A stretch of DNA of 64,000 bases from Diplocarpon mali. Lineage: Eukaryota > Ascomycota > Leotiomycetes > Helotiales > Drepanopezizaceae. Positions within the stretch are counted from its first letter, which is position 1, and every line of letters starts with the position of its first letter. The stretch lies in contig JAENRP010000128.1 of assembly GCA_024741835.1 (NCBI GenBank), positions 9,710 to 73,709 on the forward strand, written 5' to 3'. The translations under genes and the position numbers were made by a program. Of the stretch, positions 1 to 10,604 are shown piece by piece. Below the pieces are notes generated by a model, which was given only the letters and a program-made list of their open reading frames with translations, made no database searches and was not told the DNA's origin.

Positions 1-631
1 ATCGCTGTTGCTCTACATACCTTTGCCACCCTGTCTGTATCCTGAGCTTTGCCCGCCGTGATGTTCGGGCGAGCGGAGGAGGACCGAGTCATCGGCGTGA
101 GTCTGCAGGGTGATCAGCCGCTGCCAGGCAACATCCGGCTCGCGGACTGGCTGCTATGCGACATACCTTGACGTGCTTCTTCAAATCCTGGGGACGCTTG
201 AAGGCCTTGCCACAGAAGTCGCACTTGTGTGGCTTCAGCGGCACGTGGACCCGGATGTGCGAGGTGATGTGGTCACGCTTCACGGTGGTGGTGCGGCACT
301 GGTTCCAGCCACACGTGAGGTTGAGATTGTTGGTGCTCTTGCGGCCAACGTGCTTCTCACAAATATGTTCCTGGCGAACAGTTAGCGGGGACGGAGAGAA
401 GGACACAGCGAGTAGGTGAGGACGGCGCCAGGCAAGCCGGGGAGAGACGGGGAGAAGACTCACAAACAGGGCCTCGGCGGACGAGCATCGCTCTGAGCAC
501 TTGTCCCACTGGCACGAGAGGTTATCGTCCGAGGCAATCACCGGACGAGGAGCCTCTGCTGCCGTCGTGGTCGAGGTGACCTCTTGCTGCTGCTGCTGCT
601 GCGGCTGCGTGTCGTGATTGGGGGCAGACAT
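1..631 (-). CDS. pacC: PacC/RIM101 pH-response zinc-finger transcription factor, 5' part
   Basis: This is the N-terminal part of the ambient-pH transcription factor PacC; the gene continues past the left edge. Three exons are visible: 631-464, 370-167 and 102-21, separated by introns with GTGAGT and GTATGT donors; a third donor (GTATGT) follows at 20. A Gln-rich N-terminus (residues 9-16) precedes three C2H2 fingers. Finger 1 starts CQWDKC and is split by intron 1 just before [11 protein letters not shown]; fingers 2 and 3 contain LTCGWNQC and [19 protein letters not shown]. Exon 3 then reads [15 protein letters not shown], as in known PacC proteins. Family knowledge: PacC is proteolytically activated at alkaline pH and binds GCCARG. 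The C-terminal processing region is outside the window. Identity is very secure; the ATG at 631 fits the family. Confidence 0.95.
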
Positions 632-1023
632 GATGCGCGGGGTGTTGCGTCGGGGGATTGTTGGGGGTTGGTGTTGTTGCTGGAGTTGTTGGAGTTGTTG
701 GTGATGTTAGAGGCCAATCAATGGCACGGAAGGGAGGTGAGGATCGCGCTAAACCCGGACGCGTGCAATGGCTTGCGAGCAAGGCTCAATCTCGATTCGG
801 GTCGAGTTGGGGTTGAGACGGGGGGGTTGAGGTCGCGTCGAGATCGAATCACGTCGAAGCTGAATGAATATGAGATGCTGAGGTGTCAATGATAGTCCCT
901 CTGGCTGGACATTCGGCTCGTCACAGCGAAAAGCGTCGTCGGAGGTTTTGGCTGGGGGCGGGGAGGGAGGGGGGGGGGGCGGTGGACGACAAGTCTTGGA
1001 CAGAGCTGTCTTCTTGTAGAAAT

Positions 1024-1398
1024 GCCAGGCGTCCCTCTCCACCCGCTCCGCTGTGCGCCAAGGCGGGCTAAGGGCTTGGCCGGTGTTTGGCCAAGCGGCT
1101 ATGCCCAATCTTGCCCGCGGTGAAGACGCCGGCTCACGGCCCGGGGGTGTGTGGCTAGCCAGCCCGGGCACGTGAGCCGCGATGATGGGAGGGCGCGGTC
1201 TGCCGCGCCGGCATGGGCGAGTCAGGCGCGGAGAGGGCGACGAGCCAGCCGGCGGTGCGGCTCTATCAGTCCAGCGCACCCCGTAGCCTTGGCGTCACGC
1301 CTTGGCGCAGGCTGTGCCTCTTGGCACTCGGCTCTTGGAAAAACGGGAAAAGCTCAGCGTCCAAGAGTTTCCGGGTGGCCAAGCACGGAGTCCTTGGC
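1024..1398. promoter_or_regulatory. Cluster of nine GCCARG (PacC-type) hexamers upstream of pacC
   Basis: Nine matches to the PacC core GCCARG, on either strand, lie 390-770 bp upstream of the pacC ATG: 1024-1029 (GCCAGG), 1057-1062, 1075-1080, 1090-1095, 1288-1293, 1301-1306, 1320-1325, 1378-1383 and 1393-1398 (all GCCAAG or its complement). Chance expectation is about one per kilobase for both strands together. Autoregulation by PacC is the inference. Confidence 0.6.
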
Positions 1399-1449
1399 CC
1401 TCCCATCCTGTCACTTGTCTCAGCCGTTGGACGTTTGGGGTACGAGGGG

Positions 1450-1533
1450 GGACTCGTACCGTCGCTGGAATAGATGGAGCCGCCGGCGCGCGGACTCGTA
1501 CTGTCGCGGGCACGAGATGGAGACGCCGGCACG
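1450..1533. repeat. Two-copy imperfect tandem repeat, 42-nt period
   Basis: The segment beginning GGACTCGTACCGTCGC at 1450 recurs at 1492 as GGACTCGTACTGTCGC, followed in both copies by a similar ATGGAG(C/A)CGCCGGC stretch. Confidence 0.6.
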
Positions 1534-4481
1534 AGTCGAGGGATACGCGACGAGCGCGGTCCCGCTTGATGTCGTGTCAACCGGGCGGACCAGCGCTGCC
1601 CCTCCGACCCAGGGGAGAGCCGTGGCCCGCGCCGTTCGAGTCCGCGAGCGACGCCCAGAGCCCTGGAGATTTCGGACGAGAGCTTTCCCCGGGCCCAGCG
1701 AGGACCCGAGGGAAGCACTGCAGAGGCCGTCCGATGCCTTGCGGACTTGTGCAGACGCTCCATGTCGCCGGCCTGATCGGCTTGCTGTCCGGGGGAATCA
1801 AGGGCGGAGGGCGGAGGGCGGATGGCGGAGTCTGCGACGAGGACCGCAAGGCAGAGTCGCTTCGGTTCTCGGTGGCCGTCGAATGCGAAACAGCTCGTAC
1901 TCGCTAGCCACCCAGTGCCGAGGGGCAGCGACTGTAAACTTCCGGGCGACTGCGACCTTCATCCTGTAACAGCTTACGTACATGGAGTCGACTTATAATT
2001 ACCGGACTACCAGGACTCGGAGGAGAGGCGGCGCATGATACCCGCTACGGCTGAAGTCAAATTGAACGCCAGAGAAGATTAATCAAAAATCATCAAATCC
2101 CAAATCCCAAATCAAACAAATCAAGGGATGGCGGGAATCTTCCGAGGCCCGAATCGCCGGTGCCCCTTCACTCTCCCTCCTCCCTCCTCTCCCCCTTTCT
2201 TCCCCGTCCAGGGCGGAGCAGTCTTTTCTCTCATGCGCTTCTCGGCTCCAAGGCCGGTCCAACTGTTAGCAGTTCGACTCCAACTCTGCCCCCCAAACTC
2301 TACGCTCCTCGTTAGATGATGACCACTGCAGCAGCCAGAAACGAGGCAGCTCTTCTTCTCCATCGACGCACCCACGCACCGAGGCCGTACCCTGAGGTGA
2401 AGCGCCGACTGTGGAAAGTCAGTCCGAGCCCATGACACGAACAAAGTCCTCTGGCTCCGTCCGGTATGATAGCCTGCTGGATTACACGGTATCCTCCAGC
2501 ACGGGTTGGATGTAAGAATGCCCAGCCCTTGGCTTCCCCTGCTCTCCAAGACTTCCCGCCCTCCAGCGTGGCAGCGTCCAAGAAATCCCTCTCCCGCCAT
2601 GCCGAGAAGTCCGTCTCAAGATGCCAATGCTGGCCGAGGGAGGACGCCATCTGGGGATCATGGGGAATGCTTGAAGCCAGAGGCAGCGGCAGCGGCAGAG
2701 GCAGAGGCACTCCCGCCGTGGTCTGGCACTCGCACACGGCTACAGCCAAGCAAAAAAAAAAAAAAAAGAAGAAAAATAAGGATGCCAGGAGGAAGAGGCT
2801 CGTGAGGCGGCGGCGACAAGAGCGAGCTGCCCGGTGCCAAATACCGACAAGCACAGAGTTCCACCTGTCACAGTGGCATGGCGGTCGTATCAGGCCCTGG
2901 ATTGACCCTGTGTCATCGAGATTTCTTCTCTTGCACCAGGTACGCCTCCTCTCCCCCTCCGGCGTCGTCGGCGCGACTCTGGCGACGACCGTTGACTCGT
3001 GGCCGCGATGATATACGGCCTGCAATCTACAGCCGCTCGCACTACCGCTGATAGCCGCCGGCCCTCGGGCTCCGAGTACTTGCACCGCGACCGAGGGCAT
3101 TCGGAGCTGGAGCAGCCAACTCCACCAGCTCCGATCGGCGGAATGACTCAGGTCAGAAAAGTAAGCCAAGTTCTAAGACGGGATACTAATGCTTCTCTCC
3201 ATGGTGAAAATCCCGCTCTACCCTTTGCATCGGACCACTCTTTGGTAGAAAGCTTCGAGTGCTTCCTCTGCCCCTCCCCCCCTTCGGCTACGTCGCTTCA
3301 AAACCAGGACAGATATCCATCGGGAGAGCAAGATTTCTCGTCGTGACCCTGTACGGAGGAGCGCCGAGGCCGAACCCTTCAAATCATAGTACTTCGTCGC
3401 AGGCCGAACCGACACCAAAGTAGCACCATACCCAGGAAGGTATAAAGTGCCTTTGCCGAGTCGGATGCACTCTCACGTGGTGGTTTTTGGGGGGAGGGGG
3501 CTGCGACGGAGTATTGTAAATACCTTCAAGGGCTGTGAGCTTCATATCGAAATCCGCCATTGCCTTCATCTCTGATCTCGACTACGGCAGATCAGATTTC
3601 TAGCCGCGGAGTGTTTTGTCTTGGATCTTGGATACACACTCTCCCCGGGGAGGCGAATGCTCCTCGGAGGACTTTCACACCCACCCGAAGGTCCCGCACG
3701 TGACGTTGACCGGGCGAACGAGAGTGCGGCGACAGCAGCTATTCCTGTATCGCGGGCAGTACACCAAGGTCATCCGTCTCATTGGCAGGACGGAGGAGTT
3801 GCAGCGGGCTGGCATCTAGAACTTTGCCGGAAGCGACTTTGGAAACCATCTTTCGGGAGCGAATCGGCCATGTAGAGAGCAGCATCCGACCAGCGCGGAA
3901 GTGCGCGCGGCATCAGGATGCGTCGGGACGATGCGCGGTGGTTTATGTCGACGCGGGTTTCGCGTTGTTTGCTCACGGGGTCGAACGTGTATAGCCGGGG
4001 ACAGCTTGCTCGAGAGGAACGATGCCGCGCTGAACTTCACGCCGCCATTACTGGCCATGGTACGAGAGCCACCCAACCATTTTCGGATGCCGCAAAATCG
4101 CTGCGCCGTTGAGCTCGACGATGGATCTTGCGATGGCTCGACTGCGCATCGGCCTGGATCTCGTGGGCGAGGGAGATAACCCGTCTAGTCCTCCGATTGT
4201 CAAGTAGCCATCCTATCTGGGTAGGGCCGCTGCGATGCCCTGACACGTGACGTCCATCCCTAGCCCAGTTCAGCCGAAGAAGCCCCGAGTGAGCGTCGGA
4301 TCCGAACTCAGCTTCGACCCCGCCACACCCAGGAAACCCTGAGCCAAGACACCCAGCCCGCACCGTACATCACCACAACCTCCTATCTCTGAGCCTTCAC
4401 ACACATACACACACACCACCACACACACGTAAACCACATCATCTCGTCGCCCCCCNCGCCCTGCGATCCCAGAATCTCAAA

Positions 4482-5461
4482 ATGCCCACTCACACATATA
4501 CGTCCGCCTACCCCCCCGGCATCCAGGTCGAGGCGGGCATCAAGACCTTCTTCGAAGAGTTCTACCGGACGAGCGACACGCCGGATGCGCACGACCGGTA
4601 CGCCGACTTCTTCGCCCCGCAGGCGACGCTGATGCTGGCCAACAAGAAGGGGGTGGGGAGGGAAGGTAATTAGCTACCTCCTGCATTGGGCTCCCCAGGC
4701 GGGGTCGGGAGAGACACACTGTTGGTTTCTGGTTGCTTGGGATGTGTTTTGATTATGACGATGATCATTGTTACTATTAATCTCATTCCTATCCCCTTTT
4801 TTCTCTCTTTTTCTCCTCTGCTCTGGTGCTTCTCAAAGGGTGTCTGTACGACACTGCATCTCAGTTGCCTTGTTCGGGGCCTGGAGAAAGCCCGTGGACG
4901 CAGTCACGGCAGAATATGAAAGAGAGAGAGAGAGAGAGCACATCCAGCTGATGAGGAAACACAACAGAGATCCTGGCTGTCCGCAGAGGCGCGTGGGCCG
5001 CCGTCTCCTCGCGGCTGCATACCCCCGTGAAGATCTTTCCGTTTGGAGAGGGCGCCGACGAGGTTATGCTGTTTGGCACGGTCAAGTATGTCCTCAAGGA
5101 CGGGAGGGAGTCGGAGGTTTGTGGGCTTTCCGTTTCAGTGTCTCTCTAACCTCTCGCTGCTTGGTATTGGGCCGAGGTCTGGGTGAAGTGGAGGGATCTG
5201 CTTGGGCCCGGGTACGGTGAGGAAAAGAGGAGGGATAGAGGCCATGGGCGAAGAGGGCTGTCGGGAAGAGGGCTGACATGTGGTATGGGCAGGTCGACTG
5301 GGCTGCTAGGGCGAACCTGGTGAAGATCGATGGGCAGTGGAAGTTGAAGTTCTATCAGGTTTATCTTGTGAGCAGATCCGTTCCACGTTTGGAGATTCGG
5401 ACGGAGGTTGGTGGGTGGCTGATTTGCATAGGATACTGCTGCGCTGCAGAATGCTAAGTGA
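4482..5461 (+). CDS. SnoaL/NTF2-like small protein
   Basis: A four-exon model (4482-4665, 4968-5116, 5293-5367, 5432-5461) gives 145 residues. The single-domain length and order (N-terminal helix with FFEEFYRTSD, then DRYADFF, VKIFPFGEG, VMLFGTVKYVLKDGRE and a final strand WKLKFYQVYL) match fungal proteins with the SnoaL-like/NTF2-like alpha+beta cone fold. No catalytic role can be read from the sequence; many such fungal proteins have unknown ligands. Intron 1 is unusually long for this window (302 nt) and contains a GA microsatellite near 4919-4938. The splice phases all agree and the last exon encodes only DTAALQNAK before TGA. Exon 2 to 3 uses a weaker donor (GTTTGT). Confidence 0.8.
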
Positions 5462-5867
5462 GGCAAGGCGGCTCGTGGTCGTGGTGGTTGTGATCGGTCG
5501 TGTAGACCAGGAGGATGGGCGTGGGTATGCATTTAACTAGCTTTAGCTTCTATCTCTGCATCTGAGTGTGATTTATAGAGTGCGAGAAGTCGCTGGAAGA
5601 GGCAGCACAGCTATCTCAATCTCCAGCAATACCTGTATCCCCGCCACTTTGCCAGGCATTCGTGCATGTCCACCCACAGTCTATCCAAGTAGCGCATAGA
5701 AAATCTGTGTACTAGGACCGTATCTGGAGAACATGACCTCTGTCACGGTCGGTATCGATTGCTGAAAATTCGTCATCTGTAGAATCCATGCGGCCTGGCC
5801 AACTCCTTTTCAAGCTCCTAAAACGCCAGACCCCGTTCAGCCAGAATTACACCCAGCACAAACCCAT
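5462..5867. other. Convergent intergenic spacer
   Basis: This 406-bp stretch lies between the 3' ends of the SnoaL-like gene and RLP24. It should hold both 3' UTRs; no gene is seen. Confidence 0.6.
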
Positions 5868-6644
5868 TCAGTCCGTATCCATACCCTCGAACTCCTCTCC
5901 ATCGTCGACCAGCACCTTCCTTCGCTCCTTCATCTTGCCAAACACCTTGCTCTTCTCTCTCTCCAGCGGCGCCTCCTCGATCTCTCCGTTCGCCTCCCGG
6001 GCCTCTCTCGCCTTGCGCAGACTGGGCCGCTCCCTGGGAAGCAGATGCTCGTTCTCCGCCACCAGCTTCCGGTTCGCATCCTTCTCGCGCTCCTTGTTGC
6101 CCGCCATACGCTTCTTGTAGAAGACTCTCTCGCGGCGCTGACGAATCTCGGACACGCGCTCCATGGCCTTGAGCGTCTTGGCCACCAGCTCGCGGTTGTA
6201 GCGCACGGGCACGTTGCGGCGCGCGGCAAAGGTGAGGGTGCTATCGACGACCATTTCTTTGCCAGCTGACTTGCGGAAGGCTTTCGTCCACTTGAGCTTG
6301 CGGGGGTTACGCTTCATTTTGAACTGGGCCGGGTTAGGTTTTCGCCGTGCTGAGGGGACATTAGAGGGGAGCTCATACGTTCTTGTGACATTTGGATCTG
6401 CAGAATCTGAAGAGTCTGGCATCGTTGCGTACAAACGTGATACCCTTCTGTAGTTTTGGTTAGCACTGCGCACATTTACAGCGAGCAGTTGAGCAAAAGG
6501 ATCCTTTTCCAGTTCCACGAGCCGCGTGTGCTATTGAGAAGGTCGCAACGCATCTCACTGCTAAAATCGCAGAGCAAAAACATGATCTAGACCTACCGAA
6601 GGGTAACACGGCTGCGAGCAGAAATAACAAGTGTCGATCCTCAT
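5868..6644 (-). CDS. RLP24: Ribosome biogenesis protein RLP24
   Basis: Three exons (6644-6597, 6447-6379, 6323-5868) encode 190 residues. The N-terminus carries the L24e-type zinc site: [16 protein letters not shown] in exon 1 and [12 protein letters not shown] across exons 2 and 3. It continues with [17 protein letters not shown] and a basic helical tail. Family knowledge: RLP24 is a paralogue of ribosomal protein eL24 that occupies its site on pre-60S particles and is released by the AAA ATPase Drg1/AFG2 in the cytoplasm. Length is close to other RLP24 proteins (about 190-200). Exon 1 (48 nt) and exon 2 (69 nt) are small but frame-perfect. The gene is divergent from TIM14, sharing a 286-bp promoter region. 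Confidence 0.95.
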
Positions 6645-6930
6645 GGTGACGGCGTTGGTGCGGTCGGAACAAACTTGACAAGACTCTTCAGCAAAAAGAT
6701 AATCATCGGCCGTCGAGAATTTTCGTGGTCGCTTAGCCTGATAAAAGATTGCGCTAGCCTGCTTTACGTTATGAGCTGGTCCAAGCGTCTAAAAGTTGTC
6801 GGTTCCATTTGACCAAGATGAGGAATGTAGCAAGTGCCAAAGCGTGGGAGTCCACTACTGGAGATACCAGCACAAAAATTTGAGAGTGCAACTTTCTTAT
6901 CTGCCATATCTCACCATATATCAAAAGATA
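6645..6930. promoter_or_regulatory. Shared RLP24/TIM14 divergent promoter region
   Basis: The two start codons are 286 bp apart in opposite directions. No specific site was recognised. The TIM14 frame stays open upstream to an ATG at 6796 (see the TIM14 entry). Confidence 0.5.
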
Positions 6931-7357
6931 ATGACTTCAGTACTTGCTATTGGAGCTGGTGTGGCTGTGGCTGCGTTTTTGGTAAGCTCCCTTCCACTCT
7001 GGTTATGAGGTACCACTGACAGTTTACAGGGAAGAGCAGGACTTGTGGCATTAAGGCGATCGCGAGGAGAGGCTGTTGGCGCATTGGGAAAAGCGTTCTA
7101 CAAGGGAGGATTCGAGCCGAAGATGAACAAGAGAGAAGCGTCTCTGATTTTGCAACTCAGGTACGCCACTCCGACTCCTAGAACAGCAGAATATTACAGG
7201 ACTGATTCAAAGTACCAGCGAACGCCAGCTCACCAAAGAACGAATACGCAAAAACCACCGGACGCTGATGATGTTGAACCACCCCGATCGGGGCGGTAGT
7301 CCGTACTTGGCCACAAAAGTCAACGAAGCGAAGGAGTTCCTCGATAAGAACTCGTGA
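6931..7357 (+). CDS. PAM18: TIM14/PAM18 mitochondrial import motor J-protein
   Basis: Three exons (6931-6981, 7030-7160, 7219-7357) give 106 residues. A short N-terminal transmembrane segment ([21 protein letters not shown]) is followed by [21 protein letters not shown] and a J-domain with the HPD motif in [10 protein letters not shown]. Family knowledge: PAM18 stimulates mitochondrial Hsp70 at the TIM23 translocon on the matrix side. The third exon was placed at the acceptor ending TACCAG because it restores the family sequence [16 protein letters not shown]; a CTGAT branch-like motif lies just upstream. The frame is also open from an ATG at 6796, which would add 45 residues; the shorter start fits the family. 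Confidence 0.93.
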
Positions 7358-7726
7358 TGCCACGAATTGGAACAGAGGGCCAGAAGAAATGATGAGGTTT
7401 TGTATCTACACTTGTAGTATTGTACGATATCCGAGATTGAAGCATCAGCGTTGGCGTTCAGCGGCATTTGATTAATGAGGCCTTGAATGCGGATCTCTTC
7501 TCCTAAAGAATTGAATCAAAGTTACTCTGAATCACGGATATCACAAGTCGAGGATGTGGGTGTGAAATCATTGATGGTATTCTGGCAAGAAGAGGAAGAC
7601 CTTGCTGTCTAAAATATGGCTGTGCAGAAGAATGCGCTCATCAAAATGCAATGCGACTCTGGCCTTTCTGCATCAATGCCCGCTGACCCTGCATGCATCC
7701 CCAAAACCCATGTGGAGAATGCAGGT
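7358..7726. other. Convergent intergenic spacer
   Basis: The 369 bp between the stop codons of TIM14 and the exonuclease gene probably hold both 3' UTRs. Nothing else is seen. Confidence 0.5.
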
Positions 7727-10604
7727 TTACGCTTTACTTCTGGATGTTATCCTCAAGAATGACCCATTTTGGGGTTGCCTCTGGAGTCTTTGGTTTCGAT
7801 ATTTTTCCAATGCTTCTGAGTCAGCTTCCTGTAAGGTTTGAAGATCTGCCATTGGGGACTCCAGAGGCTCTTAAGGGTGACAGGGGCTTCATACGTACAC
7901 GAGAAGCGTCCGTATTTCCATCGGTCGCTACGGCAGGCTCCTTTGAGATAGAGGTACTATTCATCAACTTCTCGAGCTTGGCCGTGCCAGCCATAAGACG
8001 TGGCGGAGGGACAGGTGCAGGGGTAGGCGCCGAACCCGATCGCCACGGCCCCGATCTATCTCTGCCCGTAGAAGAGCTTGTAAAAGTTTGTGCAACAGCT
8101 GAGAGATGAGGAAGGCCTGGCTTTGGTGCAGCTGGTGGCTCTCCCAATTTATTATTGATGTTTTTGTTTACTCCCCACTGGTTACTGTACTGTGCGTTCT
8201 TGGCCCATTGGGTGGTGGGCTTTGGATGTGGTCCCCACGTACCATTTTCTTCTCCTCGTTGGCTGACGCTGGCCCAAGTACTGTTATTCGTTCCCCAGGT
8301 AGTGTTGGCTTCGGATGGTGGTACGGGCTCCCAGGGACCTCGAGAATTTACGGAAGACGTGGGAGGGTTATTTCGTTCCCGAGTCTGATACTTCTTCACC
8401 TTGAACCTCTGGGGACTGACGCGGACAGGGGCTCCGCCGTCACTGTTTTCACCTCCTGAGCTCCAGCCTTCCTCCTTTTCCACTGCAGCCTCGGTAGCTT
8501 CCTTGACTGATCTGGTTCTGTTAGTCTATGCTATCTCTGCAGCGAGTTTAGAAACAAAGTACTCAGTGATCCGATCTCTCTTCTCCTTTTCTCTCGTTTC
8601 TCGCTTCTTCTGTTTATCATCGATATGCTTGATAGCAATTGCAACCATGGCCTGAAGTGTATACGCAGCGTCATTGCCTGCATTATGTAGATTCCAGCCA
8701 ATGATACCCAGCTCTGCCAGGATACTGGCCAGATTGCGTGGGTTCAGTTCTCGCTTGAGGTATCTCCACATGACGGCGGTATCTACCAGCTCCAACAGGT
8801 TTGACAGGTTGGTGACATCGTATCCGACAGATTGCAAGAAGGCAATATCGGCCCCAACATCGTGGCCAACCAGAACGATGTTCCTCTTGGGTAGCTCTTG
8901 ATCAAAGTCGGCTTCATCTGGGTTCGAGAATGGAGGCTTGAAGCAGCTTGCGACAACTTGCGGGGCGTCTTTAAGGCTGATGAATTCACTGTCACTACTA
9001 CAAGTTAGCACTCCTGATATCCGAACAATAATCGGTGACGTTGGACTCGCCCAAACTCAAATCTGTCCGCACATCCAGCCACGAAATCGCCATTTTTGAG
9101 ATGCTTGTGATCACGGATTCTGAAGTGACGAGCACGAATCTTCTTCATCCATTCTACTCCACCCTCACCTGGAACCAAGGATATGAGATCAAGAGAATCC
9201 AGCGTGGATATACCAATTTCCGTGATGAGTCTGGAATTGCGTTCATACGCCTCGACATCAACGCATACGAAGACTACAGATCCCTCTGGTGTGTAAGGAG
9301 CAGGATTTTCAGCGTCGAAAAGAGCTGATGGAGGAAGCTTAGCCAGAGCTGCTTGGACAGCAGCGTCGAATTTATTGCATTCCCCACCATTGTTGCCCGG
9401 CAAGTTTTCTCTGATTGCTGCAAGGCGGCCTGAGCTAGAGACCCGAAGTCCCAGGTACCGCTGGATTCTCTTGATCGAATGATGCCATGCCTGCTGTTTC
9501 TCAATGCGCTCTCTCTTCTGCTTCTCCTTGCTAGCAGTCTTCTTTCCCTTTTGGGCTATAGTCATCAATTCAATCTTTGCACGGAAGGCAGCCAGGGAAC
9601 GATCTGATGGTGTGCCCACGGCTCCAAGCTCACCGTTTAATTTGTAATAGTGAGGAGGTACATTATTTCTAAGGGTTTCTGCCATCTTGCTGTCGATTGA
9701 GTTACCCAGATAGCGTGGTTGAGGTGTTCCGTCGTTAGTGAAGGTGACCTGGAACGTACCGTTCGCTCCGCCTGAGGGAACAGTCAGGCCAATGTTGAGG
9801 GTTTGATTAATTCTTGCTAAGAATGTTTCGACTTGTTCTGTGGGTACTAGAAGTATGGGTTGAAGATTCAAGTCGGATGGCCCACGGTAGATATAGAAGC
9901 TGGAAGTTAAGTCAACATTATTAAATTCCGTTGAGCTTATGAAGTAGGTAATGACAAATATTGAAATAGAAATAAGAAACTTGTATGTTTTTCGAGACTC
10001 AAGTCGACAGACAGCGGTCAAGGGCAGACAATAGTTTGCAAAGTGCTGCAAGAATTGAATCGAGAGAGTGAATGGTGAAGGTGAGTGCTTACAAGTCCCA
10101 AGGCGCGTTCGAGATCTTTCCACCATCGAAGAAGCACTCACATACCTGCCTCTGATCAGCGTCCGGTCCACATGCCAGAAGGTGCGCACCCTTCACCTTC
10201 TGCCTGTTCCCATGACCAATGTAGGTAAAGGGATACTTTTTTAGCGCTGTCCAAGGTACAAAGCTCATCCCTTCTGGTGCCAGCTGCCCCAGCTCAAGTT
10301 GATATTCTACGGAGTCCTGCGACTTGGTACCTACAGAAAACCGTCAACAGATGCTTGGCCCAGCCTGATCGATGTTCGATCAGCACGTACCGAGTTCAGT
10401 GTAGATGAGGGAGACGGGTTCGGCCTTAAGCTTGGGCTTGACTCCAGGTCTCCGAGCAGCGCGCCCACTGGTGATGTGTTCATCGGTATCCGAATCCGAA
10501 TAGTTAATGTTTTTATGCCGTGGCTCTGGAACCGGGACGAGGCTCGGCTCAGAGCCAGGGCCTCCCTGTCCAGATGATTCTTGAAGCATTTGTAGTTTGT
10601 CCAT
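7727..10604 (-). CDS. DEDDh 3'-5' exonuclease (Gfd2/YDR514C-like) with Trp-rich WG/GW tail
   Basis: A six-exon model (10604-10391, 10330-10093, 9899-9051, 8994-8563, 8511-7899, 7828-7727) gives 815 residues. An N-terminal region of unknown function precedes an RNase H-fold domain at about residues 355-545. It has the DEDDh set: DVE in FVCVDVEAYERN, the Asp in LVGHDVGADIAFL, and His/Asp in HNAGNDAAYTL. This matches the domain of yeast Gfd2/YDR514C. After a charged helix (KKRETREKEKRDR) comes a low-complexity tail from about residue 578 with eight Trp, six of them at spacings 12, 7, 13, 10 and 10 (about residues 638-690), several in WG or GW context. Such tails bind Argonaute in other proteins; in Neurospora the exonuclease QIP works with an Argonaute. 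The link here is inference. The intron at 9050-8995 uses a GC donor. The last exon is the least certain. Confidence 0.8.
8175..8333 (-). other. Candidate Argonaute-hook (WG/GW) segment inside the exonuclease
   Basis: Six Trp codons fall in this 159-nt segment, in contexts PWEP, TWGT, TWAS, TWGP, QWAK and QWGV. Two more lie outside it (EGWSS near 8465 and GPWRS near 8043). Surroundings are rich in Asn, Thr, Ser, Gly and Pro and predicted disordered by eye. Confidence 0.5.

Larger units (their letters stand above)
632..4481. other. 3.85-kb GC-rich intergenic region between pacC and the SnoaL-like gene
   Basis: Several open frames occur here (for example 2312-3169 on minus and 1151-1969 on plus) but none resembles a known protein. 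They look like frames expected from GC-rich DNA. One contains a poly-Phe run that is simply the complement of an A-tract at 2752-2766. The region holds the GCCARG cluster, a two-copy 42-nt direct repeat at 1450-1533, a G-run near 970 and one undetermined base at 4456. It may include a long pacC promoter and 5' UTR. Confidence 0.5.

Noticed and set aside
2312..3169. A 285-codon open frame on minus in the pacC upstream region
   Set aside because: Contains a poly-Phe run that is just an A-tract on the other strand; no domain or family resemblance, and overlapping frames on the other strand are equally long.
4919..4938. GA microsatellite in intron 1 of the SnoaL-like gene as a regulatory element
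   Set aside because: Simple repeats of this size are common and nothing ties it to regulation.
6796..6930. 45-residue N-terminal extension of TIM14 from an in-frame upstream ATG
   Set aside because: The family starts directly at the short membrane segment; the extension has no targeting character. It is probably 5' UTR.
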